Shown: positions 48,095 to 60,940, numbered from the stretch's first letter. The stretch is DNA of 64,000 bases from Pegoplata infirma (GCA_963921195.1 OY992539.1:157603307-157667306); one strand, 5' to 3'. Notes: generated by a model not told the origin, from the sequence alone. A program made the numbers and translations.

Positions 48095-50160
48095 CCAAAA
48101 TAAGGGGCACTCTAATATATATGGGGCATTCGAGGCCAAATCACTCACTTTTAGACCCGACCCCTTTCAATTTATTTTATTTTTGGATATTTTAGTACTT
48201 ATTAAATGCAACTTGGACACCAATTTTCAACCTTTTATTCCAAGATGGTGTTGAGTAATCAATTTTTCAAAATGGCGATTTTTTCAAAAAAATGAAAAAA
48301 TTTAAAGTTTCAATTAATTTTGACCAGTTAAAAATATAGATATCTTAAAAAAAGTTGGACAACGTTTTGTTAGTATTTAAATGTAGTTTTAGAAAAAAAA
48401 ATATTACAAAATTATTCTATGTAATTATCACTAATTTTTTAACGTTTTAAAATTACAATCGACTTTTTCAAAAAGTCCGAAACCTCCGATTTTTTTTTTG
48501 AGAAGTCTAAAAATTCTACCCTAAATTACGCAACTTTTAAGCCATAATTTGAGATGTGATCGCAATTCTTTTTTTTTTAATTTTTAATATTGCACCTTTT
48601 ATTTTTTTAACTCTGATTTATTTTATATGGTGCTCCAAAAAAATAAAATTGGTAGATACTGCCCCTTACTTAGCCTAAGTATATTCATTTGGAGGTAAAA
48701 ATACGTCTGACAAAAGTTAAGGACGATCGGACATGGATAAGACTTTCCGCATGGGCCTTGAATTTTTAAACACGGATTACAAGGAAAAATAGGATTTTTT
48801 TTCTGTTTTCGCAATTTTATTGGTACTTTAAGTTAAATTTTAATTAAAGTTACATAATTATGATATAGAGTAAAATGCCTTTCTAATAAGGTACCAAAAA
48901 CTAAAATTGGTTGAAAATCAGCCAAGTTATGACAACTTCCCCAGGCATCTAATATGTGGCAGACCACTTGATTAAGCAATACAATCCGATTTTTGAAATT
49001 TATTGAAATTTTCTACTGTAATAACATTTTTTTATTCTTCAAGTTCAAATGTTATTAGATGACAAGTATTTTTGGTATTGTGTTTTGCTAACATGATTTA
49101 AATTAATGCTAAAAATGCCTCCATTTTCAACACTATTTTGAAATCTCCATTTTAAAATTTTTATTTATTTTTGATTTTTAAATTTGGAAAAACAAAAAAA
49201 AATATTACACTGAAACATTAATAATAAAAAAATGTTATTAAAGTAGATAATTTCAATAAATTTAAAAAATGGGACTCGAATTCATAAATCAAGTGGTGTG
49301 ACACACATTAGATGCCTGAGGAAGTTGTAATAACTTGGCTGATTTTTAACCGATTTTAGTACCTTATTAGAAAGGCATTTTACTCCACATCATAGTTCTG
49401 TAACCACTAGAATTTATACTTAATTCAAAATACCAAAAAAAATTGGGAAAACAGAAAAAAAAATCATATTTTTCCTTGTAATCCGTTTTTTAAATTTCAA
49501 GGACCATGCTGAACGCCTTACCCATGTCCGATCGTCCTTAATTTTTGTGAGACGTATCTTTACCTCCAAATGAATATATCTTGGGTGAGTTAGGGTCAGT
49601 ATTTAGCAATTTATTTTTTTTGGAGCACCACATAAAATAAATCAGAGCAAAAAAAAAGGTGCAATTTTAAAAATTTTAAAAAAAATAGAAAGAATTGTGA
49701 TCACATCTCGAATTAAAGCTTAAAAGTTGCGTAATTTAGAGTAGAATTTTTAGAGTTTTTTACAAAAAAATCGAAGGTTTCGGACTTTTTCAAAAAGTAG
49801 ATTTTAATTTTTAAACGTCAAAAAATAAGTGATAATTACTTCGAATAATTTGTACATATTTTTTCTTAAACTACATTTAAATACCAACAAAACGTTGTCC
49901 AACTTTTTTTAATATATCTATATTTTTTAATGGTCAAAATTAATTAAAAATTTAAATTTTTTAATTTTTTTTAAGAAAATCGCCATTTTGAAAAATTGAT
50001 TACTCAAAACCATCTTGGAATAAAAGGCTGAAAATTGGTGTCCAAGTTGCATTTAATAAGTACTAAAACATATCCAAAAATAAAATAAATCGAAAGGGTT
50101 CGGGTCTAAAAGTGAGTGATTTGGCCTGGAATGTCCCATATACTTTATGGCAATGGAACC
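48095..50160. mobile_element. 2-kb foldback element
   Basis: AGGCCAAATCACTCACTTTT (48143) is mirrored near 50105-50125. The arms match through ATTTTGGATATTTTAGTACT, CAACGTTTTGTTAGTATTTA and CCAGGCATCTAATATGTGGC against their inverses at 50060, 49880 and 49300. The centre is near 49.1 kb. The outer ends are degenerate (AGGGGCACTC against AGGTTCCATT). Confidence 0.75.
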
Positions 50161-50519
50161 TTCGATTCTCGCCCCACTGGGTAAGTACAGGGTATAAAAA
50201 CGAGATATTCATAAGAGATGTTTTTTTCACAAGGTTTAATTTAAAATATTGCAACAGATTTGTGACCGGTACAAAATTTAATGAGAATTGTAATCAACTT
50301 ACAAGCGAAAACATAATTTTCTTTATTTTAATTCTTTTCTTTATTTTAATTCTGATGCACAATAAAACTGGCAAAAAAAATGCAAATTTTGATTGTATCA
50401 TTACAAAAACCAAACACAAACTCGCAAAAATACAACCCTACAACGAAAAAAAATGAAAAGGCAAATGAGCCGATGAATGAGCCGCCGCCGACCGAAAAGT
50501 AAAAAAGCCGCCGCCGCAC

Positions 50520-53370
50520 AGTGGTCAATTTCGCGAGATAGCGGTCAAAACTCTATAACTTTTGACCGGATTGGTATTTTTTTACGCAATTTGTTTTGTT
50601 CAATAAGAGGGACTTTAAGCTTCAATTTGCGTGTTCAAACGTAAAAATCGACTGATAGGAACGTAAGTAATGTGGAGTTAAAAATGCATTTTAATTTTTT
50701 GTTGAGTTTCCATGTAAAAGTTGAATATTTTGACATTTTAAATAGGTATGTTTTTTTATAATTTCTTATTTTCTTCAATCGTATTTTACAACCAATACTT
50801 ATTTATTATTCCTAAACTCAATTTTGGTCAGAAAATGCCAACATTTGGCCACTGACATTTATTTAGTCTCAATATTCACAGGTCCTTTGTCCTTTTGATA
50901 GGTCCTAGGATAGGTGCTTTTGATAGGTCCAGGGATATGTCCTTTTGATAGGTCCTAGGATAGGTCCTTTTGATAGGTCCTTTTGATAGGTCCTTTTGAT
51001 AGGTCCTTTTGATAGGTCCTTTTGATAGGTCCTAGGATAGGTCCTTTTGATAGGTCCAAGGATAGGTAATTTTGATAGGTCCTAGGATAGGTCCTTTTGA
51101 TTGGTCCAAGGATAGGTCCTTTTCATAAGTCCAAGGATAGGTCCTTTTGATAGGTCCTTCTGATAGGTTCTTTTGATAGGACCAAGGATAGGTCCATTTG
51201 ATAGGTTCAAGGATAGGTCCTTTTGATATGTAAAAGGATAGGTCCTTTTGATAGGTCCTAGGATAGGTCCTTTTGATATGTAAAAGGATAGGTCCTTTTA
51301 ATAGGTCCAAGGATAAGTCTTTTTGATAGGTCCAAGGATAGGTCCTTTTGATAGGTTCAAGGATAGGTCCTTTTGACTGGTCCTAGGATAGATCATTTTG
51401 ATAGGTCCAAGGATAGGTCCTTTTGATGGGTCCTAGTATAGGTCCTTTTGATAGGTCAAAGGATAGGTCCTTTTGATAGGTCCAAGGATAGGTCCAAGGA
51501 TAGGTCCTTTTAAAATGTAAAAGGATAGGCCCTTTTGATAGATCAAAGGATAGGTCCTCTTAATATGTAAAAGGATAGGTCCTTTTGATAGATCAAAGGA
51601 TAGGTCCTTTTGATAGGTACAAGGATAGGTCCTTTTGACTGGTACTAGGATAGGTCCTTTTGATAGGTCCAAGGATAGGTCCTTTTGATAGGTCATAGGA
51701 TAGGTCCTTTTGATAAGTCCAAGCATAGGTCCTTTTGATAGATCCAAGGATAGGTCCTTTTGATAGGTCCTAGGATAGGTCCTTTTGATAGGTCCAAGGA
51801 TATGTCCTTTTGATAGGTCCAAGGATAGGTCCATTTGATAGGTCCAAGGATAGGACCTTTTGATAGGTCCAAGGATAGGTCCTTTTGGCAGGTTCTAGGA
51901 TAGGTCCTTTTGAAAGGTTTAAGGACAGGTCCTTTTTATGGGCCAAGGATAGGTCCTTCTGATATGTCCTTTTAATAGGTTTAAGGACAGGTCCTTTTGA
52001 TAGGTTTAAGGATAGGTCCTTTTGATAGGTCCTTTTGATAGGTCCTTTTAATATGTCCAAGGATAGGTCCTTCTTATAGGTCCAAGGATAGGTCCTTTTG
52101 ATATGTTAAAGGATAGGTCCTTTTGGTAGGTCCAAGGATATGTCCTTTTGATAGGTCCTAGGATAGGTCCTTTTGATAGGTGAAAGGAAAGGTCCATTTG
52201 ATATGTAAAAGGATAGGTCCTTTTAATAGATCAAGGTCCAAGGATAGGTCCTTTTGATAGGTCCAAGGATAGGTCCTTTTGATAGATCAAAGGATAGGTC
52301 CTTTTGATAGGTCCAAGGATAGGTCCTTTTGATTGGTCCAAGGATAGGTCCTTTTCATAAGTCCAAGGATAGGTCCTTTTGATAGGACCAAGGATAGATC
52401 CTTTTGATAGGTTCAAGGATAGGTCCTTTTGATATGTAAAAGGATAGGTCCTTTTGATAGGTCCAAGGATAGGTCTTTTTGATAGGTCCAAGGATCCACA
52501 GGTTATTTGCACTGGTTTTAAATTTATTTGCAATTATCAGGTATTTAAGTTATGTAATATTAGATGGCAATAAAATCATTTTTTACCTTTTCCAAATGAA
52601 TTGCAGATACCACATAATTTGAGAGTTCTATTGTCATTTTTGTCAAAATTTTGATACACCCTTCTATGTGGACTAGGTCCAAATATGGGCCAACTTCTCC
52701 TAATTTCAACAGAATTATTTTTTGGGTCATTAAGAACTCTTGTACAAAATTTCATCAAAATATATGCATAATAGCCACTTTCACATAAAAATAACTTCTC
52801 AAAAAATATGACGTGCATTTGTACCGAATATCTTACCTTGGGTCAGAAAAATTGCTGTAGCTCAAAAAGTGCAGCCCCGATGCATGGACATGTATATATA
52901 GGAATGTAGGGGAGAGTTAGGACTACAAAATAGTAAATTTGTGGTTTGACTCAGCTTGACTCACAGGAGTTGTGCTCTATGAAGTAGGAAATTTTCGAGA
53001 AATTTTACCTTTCTTAAAAAAAATATTTAAATTGTTCTGAAAATAGTAGAGCTTCAATTTTTTTACCAGTAATAGGAATTAAGTTAAGTTACAACACAAA
53101 ATTTATTTCGTCCAAAAATCTTGAAAAACAAAAAAGTTATGATCATTTAAACTTTAAAAATTAACTAAAAATATCATAAATTTACTAAATTCTGAAAAAT
53201 CCCATTTTGGACCACCCTGTTCTCACTGAAATAATTGAAATAGAGTTCTAATTTTTTGGCTCCCGAGGTTTACTACTGTCTACTTTCATATGAGTCTAAT
53301 AACTTTAAAATCGGAGAACAAAAACCAAAAGGAGTTTTGGCCGCTATCTCAAAATATTGACCACAGTGCG
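50520..53370. mobile_element. TIR element carrying the GGTCC minisatellite
   Basis: CAGTGGTCAATTTCGCGAGA followed by TAGCGGTCAAAACTC at 50520 is mirrored by GAGTTTTGGCCGCTATCTC and TATTGACCACAG near 53330-53367. Both ends sit in CCGCCG-rich sequence. The target duplication is not resolved. The interior is mostly the minisatellite and AT-rich sequence. Confidence 0.6.
50880..52500. repeat. Minisatellite of GATAGGTCCAAGGATAGGTC-type units
   Basis: About 1.6 kb of alternating GATAGGTCCTTTT and GATAGGTCCAAG half-units (period about 25 bp, half-unit 12-13 bp), with many point changes and some tandem GATAGGTCCTTTT-only runs (50985-51030). The Leu/Tyr/Lys-rich frames on the - strand translate the repeat and are not genes. 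Confidence 0.95.
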
Positions 53371-53439
53371 CCGGCAAGCAAAATTAGTCGCGCCGCCGCC
53401 GCCGAAAATTTCGTGTCGGCTTGGTTGCCTGGTCCCTAT

Positions 53440-54226
53440 GTATATTTTTCCACACGTTTCGTCTTCTTTGCCTACACATGTAATTTCATATACTACGTTG
53501 CTTTGTTCGTTTTTGTGTATTTTAGTTTTTGTTTTTGTGAATAATGCAGAGATTGTTTTGTTAGGCATATGAGCTAATTTGACTTGTTGATCTTCTATAA
53601 TTTCTCTGAGTTGTTGATTTTCGGTGAGTTTTGGTAAGTATGATAAACTGTAATATTTAGTGTTGCCAGATGTATTGTTTGTGGTATTTTCCCTAGATTC
53701 TTTGTTACTTAGTTTGTGTAGTAAATTATTTATTATATATTTAGGATAACTATTTTTTGTTAGGATGTCTTTAATTTTAAAAATGTTTTTAGACATAAAC
53801 TGTTCATTACTTATTTTCATTACTGTTGTTATTAAATTTGTTGCTGTGTTTATCTTTTGTTTTAAAGGTTGTGTTGAATTAAAGTTTATCAGGCGTCCAG
53901 AAGCTATCGTTTTAGTATACCAATCTGTTACTATATTATTACCTTCTCTAATTATTCTCATATCAAGATATGCAATTTCGTTGTTAATTTCTTTCTCTAT
54001 TGTGAAATTTAACTTGTTGTGATAATTGTTAAATATTTTCAAAATCCTGTCTTCATCTTTTCTCTTAACTATGGCAAATAAATCGTCTACGTATTTTGTA
54101 ATTAACTTAATATTTATGTTCTCTTTTTTTAAATCCTCTGTTGTTTGTTCTAGTAGAGCATCTAAAACAATGTCTGCTATTGTTGGGGAAAGTGGGTTGC
54201 CCATTGGCATGCCATAAGTTTGATTA
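53440..54226 (-). pseudogene. PLE reverse transcriptase and start of GIY-YIG (- copy)
   Basis: The - strand frame starts at the head-to-head junction with NQTYGMPMGNPLSPTIAD, then the catalytic KYVDDLFAIV box, YLDMRI and a linker, and reaches the GIY-YIG domain (VVYEITC ... CGKIYIG) where the 10-kb hAT element interrupts it. The N-terminal half of the polymerase is absent: the copy is 5'-shortened as usual for the second unit of a PLE pair. The shared protein segment is identical in the two copies. Confidence 0.9.
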
Positions 54227-55564
54227 TATGACACACAAAAGAACTTGGAAAAATAATCAAAAAGATAAATTTATACTTAATGTATTTGATGAAACAAAGA
54301 GATTTTTAAAGAAATACGAAAACGACATCGTCATCACAAAGTCCGATAAAGGCAATAAAACTGTCATAATGTATAAAAAAGATTACATTAATGGAATGGA
54401 AAAATTATTAGAAGATAAAATCACCTATCAGAAAATTCAAACGGACCCAACACAAAAATTACAGAGAGTTAATAATAGAATAGTAATGGATTTATTTAAG
54501 CAAGAATGGATTTCGAAATATGAGAAAATCCAATTAACATCAGACGCAGCTAAGCCCCAAGGTTATACGGACTCCCAAAAATCCACACCCCGAACATGCC
54601 TTTACGACCAATATCATGTTCTGTTGAGGTACCCTGTTACAATCTCTCCAAATACATAGGAAAAATTTTGAAAAACATTATATTAGAAAAATATAATATA
54701 CAAAACTCAGCACAACTTAAGGACAAATCAAATGAAATATATTTGGACGAAGACGAAATCTTAATATCTTTGGACGTGGTATCGCTTTTTACGAACATAC
54801 CAATACATTTAGCAATAAGCAACATAATGAAGCAATGGAACACTCTTAAGAATTACACAAAAATATCAAGAACACAATTTTTAAAAATTCTACAATTTTG
54901 CCTTAAAGATAATAATTATTTTATGTACGGGGAAAATCTATATAATCAAACTTATGGCATGCCAATGGGCAACCCACTTTCCCCAACAATAGCAGACATT
55001 GTTTTAGATGCTCTACTAGAACAAACAACAGAGGATTTGAAAAAAGAGAACATAAATATTAAGTTAATTACAAAATACGTAGACGATTTATTTGCCATAG
55101 TTAAGAGAAAAGATGAAGACAGGATTTTGAAAATATTTAACAATTATCACAACAAGTTAAATTTCACAATAGAGAAAGAAATTAACAACGAAATTGCATA
55201 TCTTGATATGAGAATAATTAGAGAAGGTAATAATATAGTAACAGATTGGTATACTAAAACGATAGCTTCTGGACGCCTGATAAACTTTAATTCAACACAA
55301 CCTTTAAAACAAAAGATAAACACAGCAACAAATTTAATAACAACAGTAATGAAAATAAGTAATGAACAGTTTATGTCTAAAAACATTTTTAAAATTAAAG
55401 ACATCCTAACAAAAAATAGTTATCCTAAATATATAATAAATAATTTACTACACAAACTAAGTAACAAAGAATCTAGGGAAAATACCACAAACAATACATC
55501 TGGCAACACTAAATATTACAGTTTATCATACTTACCAAAACTCACCGAAAATCAACAACTCAGA
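54227..55564 (+). pseudogene. PLE reverse transcriptase (+ copy)
   Basis: The frame begins just after the junction (54227) with FDETKRFLKKYENDIVITKSDKGNK, the conserved N-terminal PLE block. After a single-base frameshift near 54550 it continues LYGLPKIHTPNMPLRPI, SLDVVSLFTNIP, TYGMPMGNPLSP and KYVDDLF, in normal PLE order. It is cut at 55564 by a small MITE and again by a hAT element, then resumes at 57886. The first methionine region is missing, so it is 5'-incomplete. PLE polymerases copy RNA at a nicked target, with the GIY-YIG domain cutting the DNA. Confidence 0.9.
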
Positions 55565-55704
55565 CCGTATTTACATTAGGCAATTTTAATTGCGGCAATT
55601 CTGATTTTATCGTGTATCAGAGAGAGATCTAAGATTCTTCCCTCTCACTCAGATACACTAGAAAATGAAAATTGCCGCAATTAAAATTGCCTTATGTAAA
55701 TTCG
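55565..55704. mobile_element. 140-bp palindromic MITE in the PLE
   Basis: ACCGTATTTACATTAGGCAA and its near-inverse (ACCGAATTTACATAAGGCAA) form long arms with AATTTTAATTGCGGCAATT. CTCAG flanks it on both sides. The - strand PLE copy shows the uninterrupted site. Confidence 0.85.
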
Positions 55705-55753
55705 GTCTCAGAGAAATTATAGAAGATCAACAAGTCAAATTAGCTCATATGCC

Positions 55754-57877
55754 CAGGCTTGCCATGTCAGCACTTTGGGTGCTAGATCCAGCACCCGCGT
55801 TAGTGATCTAGCACCCAAATTTTAGAACTGGGTGCTAGACAATAATCTAGCACCCAATTCAGAATTTTTGAATAATCTAGCACCCACTTCAAAATCTTTG
55901 AATTTTTCACCAACTTGTTTAAATATTTTGTTTTTTCAATACAATATTTTCTTATATACACACAGAAAACCAAATTAAGAACCAATAAAGTTTTTGTAGA
56001 CCAGCCAACTAACACTTTTATCAGTTGTGATAAAGGGTACTTTTCACAATCACACATTTCCGTTGTACAAGCGAAATTTCACCATGTTAGCGAAATATTT
56101 TTTTAAAAAATTTGGCCATTGTTCACTTATTAGATACGACTAGGTTTCAATCAAAAAAGAATCCAAAAATCTTTAGGAAGTTGGTAAATTTTGATGTGTA
56201 ATAATGGAAAAGTGTGATAGTGGAAAGTACCCTTTACTAATAGTTAGTATTCCAGAGACCAAATATAACAGTTATATGTGTATTTTTGTTTTAAAAAATC
56301 ATGAAACGAATGTTGTCCAAACTTAATATTTTATATATGAAAAGACTTCTAGAGATGTCCTGTGTTAAAATTTGCAATAACATTTATTTTTTTGATTTTT
56401 TCAATAACAGTAAAAAATAACAGTTATTAAAAACTTTTTGTTCAAACGATCTAAACTTTTATTTTTTATTTATTTGAGTAAATAACTGTTATAACAGTTA
56501 TTTTAAAAAAAATCAATCAAAGTTTATATCTTTAAATCAATGATTGAAGTATTAGATATCAATAGGATTCTTTTGCATGTGTTTATTGTTATTTTATTTT
56601 AATAACTCGAGTTTTTTAAGGCTCAAAGAGTTTTTAATAACAGATATAAAAAATAAAAATTTTTTATTTCTGTTATTTTGAACAGATATTTATATAAATC
56701 AATTTACACTGTTATTTTTAATTTTTATTAAAAAAAAATATTTTTGAACAGTTAAATTTGATTTTTTTTTTCAATAAATCTCATCACTGTTATGGTCTCT
56801 GTTTTATTCCGATCTAATGACTTTCGTTTAAATCGATTGGTATTTATATCAAATTTCCCGATCAAGCAACAGAATTTATCTGTTGAACCTACGAAAAATT
56901 AAAAAAAAAAATATAAGAAAAAATAATCTGACAACGCAAGACAAATGTCTCAAAATCTTAAGGTCGGATTTTTTTTTTCTATGAGAAAAATGATCCAAAA
57001 ACTGATGCCTTTTTCTATTGAAAATCAAATACATTTTTCATAAAAGTTTGAAATTTTGAGACATTTTTCTTAACAAAAACTTTTAGATTCTCAGAGATCT
57101 TCTATAGAAAAAGATTCTGAGACATTTTTTCCCATGTAAAAAATCTCAGAATCTGGGACCTTTTTTCTATGGAAAAGTCTCAGAATCTAAGACATTTATT
57201 ATAGATTCTGAGATATATTTTTTCATAGAAAAACATTCAGACTCAGAATGTCTCAGAATCTGAGACTTTTGTTATAAGAAAAAACATCTCAGTCTCTGAA
57301 ACTTTTTCTATATAAAAAATGTCTCAGAATCTGAGACTTTTTATACTTTTTCTCTGCGACTTTTGCCACAGAAAAATTGTCTCAAAATCTATGACTTTTT
57401 CTATAGAAATGTGTCTCAAAATCGCAGACTTTTTTATAAAAAAAACTTCTTAGATTTTGAATTTTTTCTTTAAAAAATTGTTTAAAAATATAAGATATTT
57501 TATAGAAATAGTTTCAGATATTGAGATTTTTTTTTCTTTAAAAAAAATAAATTATATAAAAATATAGATTACCGATATCAAAAAAGTATTATATATTTTA
57601 CGTGTGTACATTCAAAAAATTTTTTTTTTTTTTTTAAATTAATGAATTTTTGGCCGAAATTGGAAACGTTAAACGATTAACCAGGTTCTTATTTCGGGTC
57701 GTTTAACAAATGCAGGGTATAGGAGTAGTGAAAATCTATAATTTTCAAAATCAGGGGTACTGTAGTGTACACGAACTGTAAAAAAAATCTAGCACCCGAT
57801 TTTATAGCTGTAGAACAATCTAGCACCCATTTCTTTGAGATCTAGCACCCTTTTAGTTTCAACTTATGGCAACACTG
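55754..57877. mobile_element. hAT-type element in the + PLE (CAGGCTTGCCATG/CAGTGTTGCCATA ends)
   Basis: The perfect 8-bp duplication CATATGCC is at 55746-55753 and 57878-57885. The subterminal zones repeat ATCTAGCACCC. The middle (57030-57440) has loosely repeated TCTCAGAATCTGAGAC and ATAGAAAAA words. No transposase. The - copy shows the empty site. Confidence 0.9.
57030..57440. repeat. Irregular repeat of TCTCAGAATCTGAGACTTTT words
   Basis: Self-complementary TCTCAGAATCTGAGAC-type words alternate with TTTTCTATAGAAAAA words about every 45-60 bp; spacing and sequence vary. Confidence 0.6.
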
Positions 57878-57885
57878 CATATGCC

Positions 57886-58036
57886 TAACAAAACAATCTC
57901 TGCATTATTCACAAAAACAAAAACTAAAATACACAAAAACGAACAAAGCAACGTAGTATATGAAATTACATGTGTAGGCAAAGAAGACGAAACGTGTGGA
58001 AAAATATACATAGGGACTACTAAACGAAGCTTAGGC
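57886..58036 (+). pseudogene. PLE GIY-YIG domain, N-terminal part (+ copy)
   Basis: The frame resumes after the hAT element with KTISALFTKTKTKIHKN, then VVYEITCVGK and CGKIYIGTTKRSL, the GIY and YIG halves of the nuclease fold. It is cut at 58037 by the next hAT element. The remainder is at 61222-61467. Confidence 0.88.
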
Positions 58037-58612
58037 CAGTGAAGTAAGCCGGTCGGCGCGGCTGACGGCTGAGTCGCTAAGCCGATATTTTTCCACGAGC
58101 CGCGCCGCCGCCGATATCATCGGCTGATCGGCGGCTCAAACTCCAGCCGATTTTGGCGGTTTTATAAAAAAGAGCATATTCCTCAATTTTGTTCCATTTG
58201 GATATTAAAATTTCTAAAAGTCATATTGGAATTCAAAAAAGTCCAATTAAAATATAGAAATCACAACTGAAATTAAAAAGTTCGCATTCTCAGAAAAACT
58301 AATTGAGAATTACAATTTCTGAATGACTATTGGCCTTTTCCAAAGTTCAAATGAAATTTCTAGGTTTCAATACTTTTTTTCTAGATTTTATTTGAATTTC
58401 AACTAAACTTTTCTCAAATTTAATTGCGATTGCTGAATTTTAACTGTCTGTTTTATTTGTGTTTTATATTGTTGGACTTTATATTTTATAATTTAATAGG
58501 TATATTAGTTCGGTTTGAGTCCTTATTATTTCTGAGAAATAATAACTCTTGTTTACAAATTAAAAAAAAATTTGCGATCCACGGCACTTTGCATTTATTT
58601 TCAATGTAAAAC

Positions 58613-58912
58613 CACAGACTAAATACAGACTCGGCAGTAGAGTTTTACAAGAAAAAATGGGGAAAAACTAAGCGATTTTAGGAGAAAACACGGTGGTTTT
58701 TAGTCCGTTTTACACTAACATGACAACACTTTCTACGACTTAGGAGTGAGTGAGACAACAAAAACCGATCTGGCATCCATTTTTCTTATGGCGCGTCATA
58801 TCAGTTTTCTCTTTCTAACCTAATTCGTAGAATAATTTGAAAACAATAACCATATGGTTAAAAAATACTTTTTTGACACCTGTCATATTTGTCGAGTCTG
58901 TATTAGTCTGTG
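58613..58912. mobile_element. 300-bp MITE (ACAGACTAA ends)
   Basis: ACAGACTAAATACAGACTC on the left and, in reverse, CACAGACTAATACAGACTC on the right. GTAAAACC flanks both sides (58605-58612, 58913-58920). Related to 37668-37969. Confidence 0.8.
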
Positions 58913-58920
58913 GTAAAACC

Positions 58921-59827
58921 TTACGCAAAATCCGGAAATGTTTTAATATTTGAAAAGTTTATGTAAAAGTTATTCATATCTTTTTTATTAAAATTCCCAA
59001 TAAAATTCCCTAACTTTTGCAAGAAATCCGGAATCGGTACGATCAAGGAAACCATCAGGATATTATAAGGAAGTTCAAAATATCCTTTTTATGGTTATAT
59101 CCTTATAAGTATCCGAAGTTTGCAAGAAATATCCTGTTCAAAACGGACGTGTTAAGTAGACACTCCAATAAAAAGAAAATCTAAAATCCATTAAGTATAT
59201 CCCGAAATATTTGCAAAAGAAGTCAAAATATTGAACCAAATTTGAATATTTTTTTCATACATTTGTTCGTAACAATTTTTATGATTTTTTTGGTAAAATT
59301 AAAAAAAAAAAGATTAAATCACATTTCCTAAAAATGTTTGCCTCCTAAAAACGATTCTGAAAAAATTGTATCATATCGCCTTCTCGAGATATAGCCAATT
59401 TTTGTGGACCAAGTTCAAATAAATAAAAATATGAATAACTTTAACATACACTTTTTCGATATTAAAAAAATTTTCGTTTTGAGGGCTTAGTCCACAAAAA
59501 ATTAAAATGCCTATATCTCGAGAAGAAGATTCGATACAACTTTTCTGATGACAGATTCGTGTTTAGGAGGCCAAAATACTTTAGAAAATGTATCCAACAT
59601 GTCTGTGCAAAAACCGTGTAGAGTAGTGTTAATGTTTATATATTTTTAACGAAATAGTAGTTAACTTTAATTTTTTTAAATAATTTTTTTGTGATTTGGT
59701 GTTATATGTATGTTTTTTAGTTTTGTTTTAATTTTTTTGTTGTTCGGAAGGGGGGGCTTTTGCCCACCCCAGAATAATGGCCTAGATACGCTTATGCCTA
59801 CACCACTCTATGGTTCAGGGTACAGAT
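58921..59827. other. Non-coding interval inside the 3.2-kb hAT element
   Basis: AT-rich, with a loose inverted pair (ATATCTCGAGAAGAAGATTC at 59513 against CGCCTTCTCGAGATATAG at 59379). Nothing coding is supported. Confidence 0.4.
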
Positions 59828-60098
59828 GGTCGCGTGTGTGACTTTTGACTCACACTCACGAGTACTCACACAAACTTCACTCACACTCACGAAACTTTTT
59901 TTTATAAAAAAAAAAATTGCTTTTTTTTGGAATGAAAGAAAATATAAAGAGAAAATAAAGCACGCAAAGAATGACTCATGCAAACTCACTCACTCAATTT
60001 TTTTCCACTCACTCACAACCACTTGAGTAAAATTGAGTTTCAGTCACACTCAAGCATGAATCACGCACAAATCTGCTCATGTGCTCATCTTAAGTACA
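59828..60098. mobile_element. CACTCA/GAGTGA-rich repeat
   Basis: CAGATGGTCGCGTGTGTGAC at one end and GCTCATGTGCTCATCTTAAG at the other enclose strings of ACTCACACTCACGA. Same family as 35784-35950 (AGATGGGCACATGAGCAG) and 1300-1660. An AGGGTA duplication is imperfect. Confidence 0.5.
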
Positions 60099-60940
60099 GG
60101 GTATTGTGAGTTTGTCTTTATGTTTGTAACTATCCGAAATATTGGTCCTAAACCAAACTTCAAGTATAGCGATCGATTTAGAATCACTTTCTGGGTCGAT
60201 TTAGCGATGTCCGTCCATGTAAACATAGTGAGCACGATACAGGTCGCAACAATCAATTGATTTGACTGAAATTAAATTTATGCTTTATTTTTCCCAAGGA
60301 AGAAGCCTCTTGAAATTAAAAAAAAATAATCGGTCCATGTTTTGACCTAGCCCCCATACAAACGCCCCCTAAATTTGGGTAACAATATCCTTTCGAAATT
60401 TGGCATGTGAATAAATAAATACCCAAAAAAAAAAACATTTTGTAATCATTTGTTTGGAATGTTTCCAAATTATAAAGAAATCTGACCATTTCTACTTGTT
60501 GTCCCCACACTAAGAAAAGAGCTAACTTAATTTTGGGATACAATTTTCTTCAAAATAGTTCATAAATTTTACCACAATTTAGAAAAATTTAACTAAAAGT
60601 TTAGAAATATAAAAAAGTTTCGAAATTTTCTACCCATTAGTTTATCATATTTATCTTCTTATATTTAAGAAAGTTTTTTTTCACTACTTTAGTAAATTTT
60701 TTTTTTTAAAACATAAAATGGCGATATCTAAACTAAAAACTAAGATTTCAAACCGAAAAAATCTTGTTGAGCGGTGTAATTAGACCATTCTTGGACTCAA
60801 ATTAAGTTTGTGCACTAATTAAAGATGTCACAAAATATAGATCCAATCGGTTCATGTTTGGACTTCGGACACATTTTCCGGAAAACACTGATGTAGGGTA
60901 TAAGGTCGGTCTTGACCCACTATAATTTTCTTACTTGTTA
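60099..60940. mobile_element. Fly dispersed repeat
   Basis: Runs from TACAGGGTATTGTGAG through GCGATGTCCGTCCATG to GGGTATAAGGTCGG and TTCTTACTTGTTA. In reverse this gives the TAACAAGTAAGAA...TACCCT end order of the family. Confidence 0.5.

Larger units (their letters stand above)
43378..53431. mobile_element. 10-kb hAT-type element inside the - strand PLE endonuclease
   Basis: Left end CAGGGAACGAAGCCGATC and, in reverse, right end CAGGCAACCAAGCCGACAC; the perfect 8-bp duplication GTCCCTAT is at 43370-43377 and 53432-53439. The first and last about 100 bp are GC-rich CCGCCGCCGA runs, unlike the AT-rich surroundings. The related element at 58037-61213 has the same kind of ends. Within are a fly dispersed repeat split by a foldback (44060-46315), a second foldback (48095-50160) and a TIR element with a large minisatellite (50520-53370). 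No transposase was found. Confidence 0.8.

Noticed and set aside
51032..52533. Several - strand frames rich in KRTYP, DLSKGPIL repeats
   Set aside because: They arise from the GGTCC minisatellite; unit lengths vary, frames break often and no start context or domain is present.
53765..54217. + strand frames across 53.7-54.2 kb and - strand frames at 54.9-55.4 kb
   Set aside because: They are antisense to the two PLE reverse transcriptase copies.
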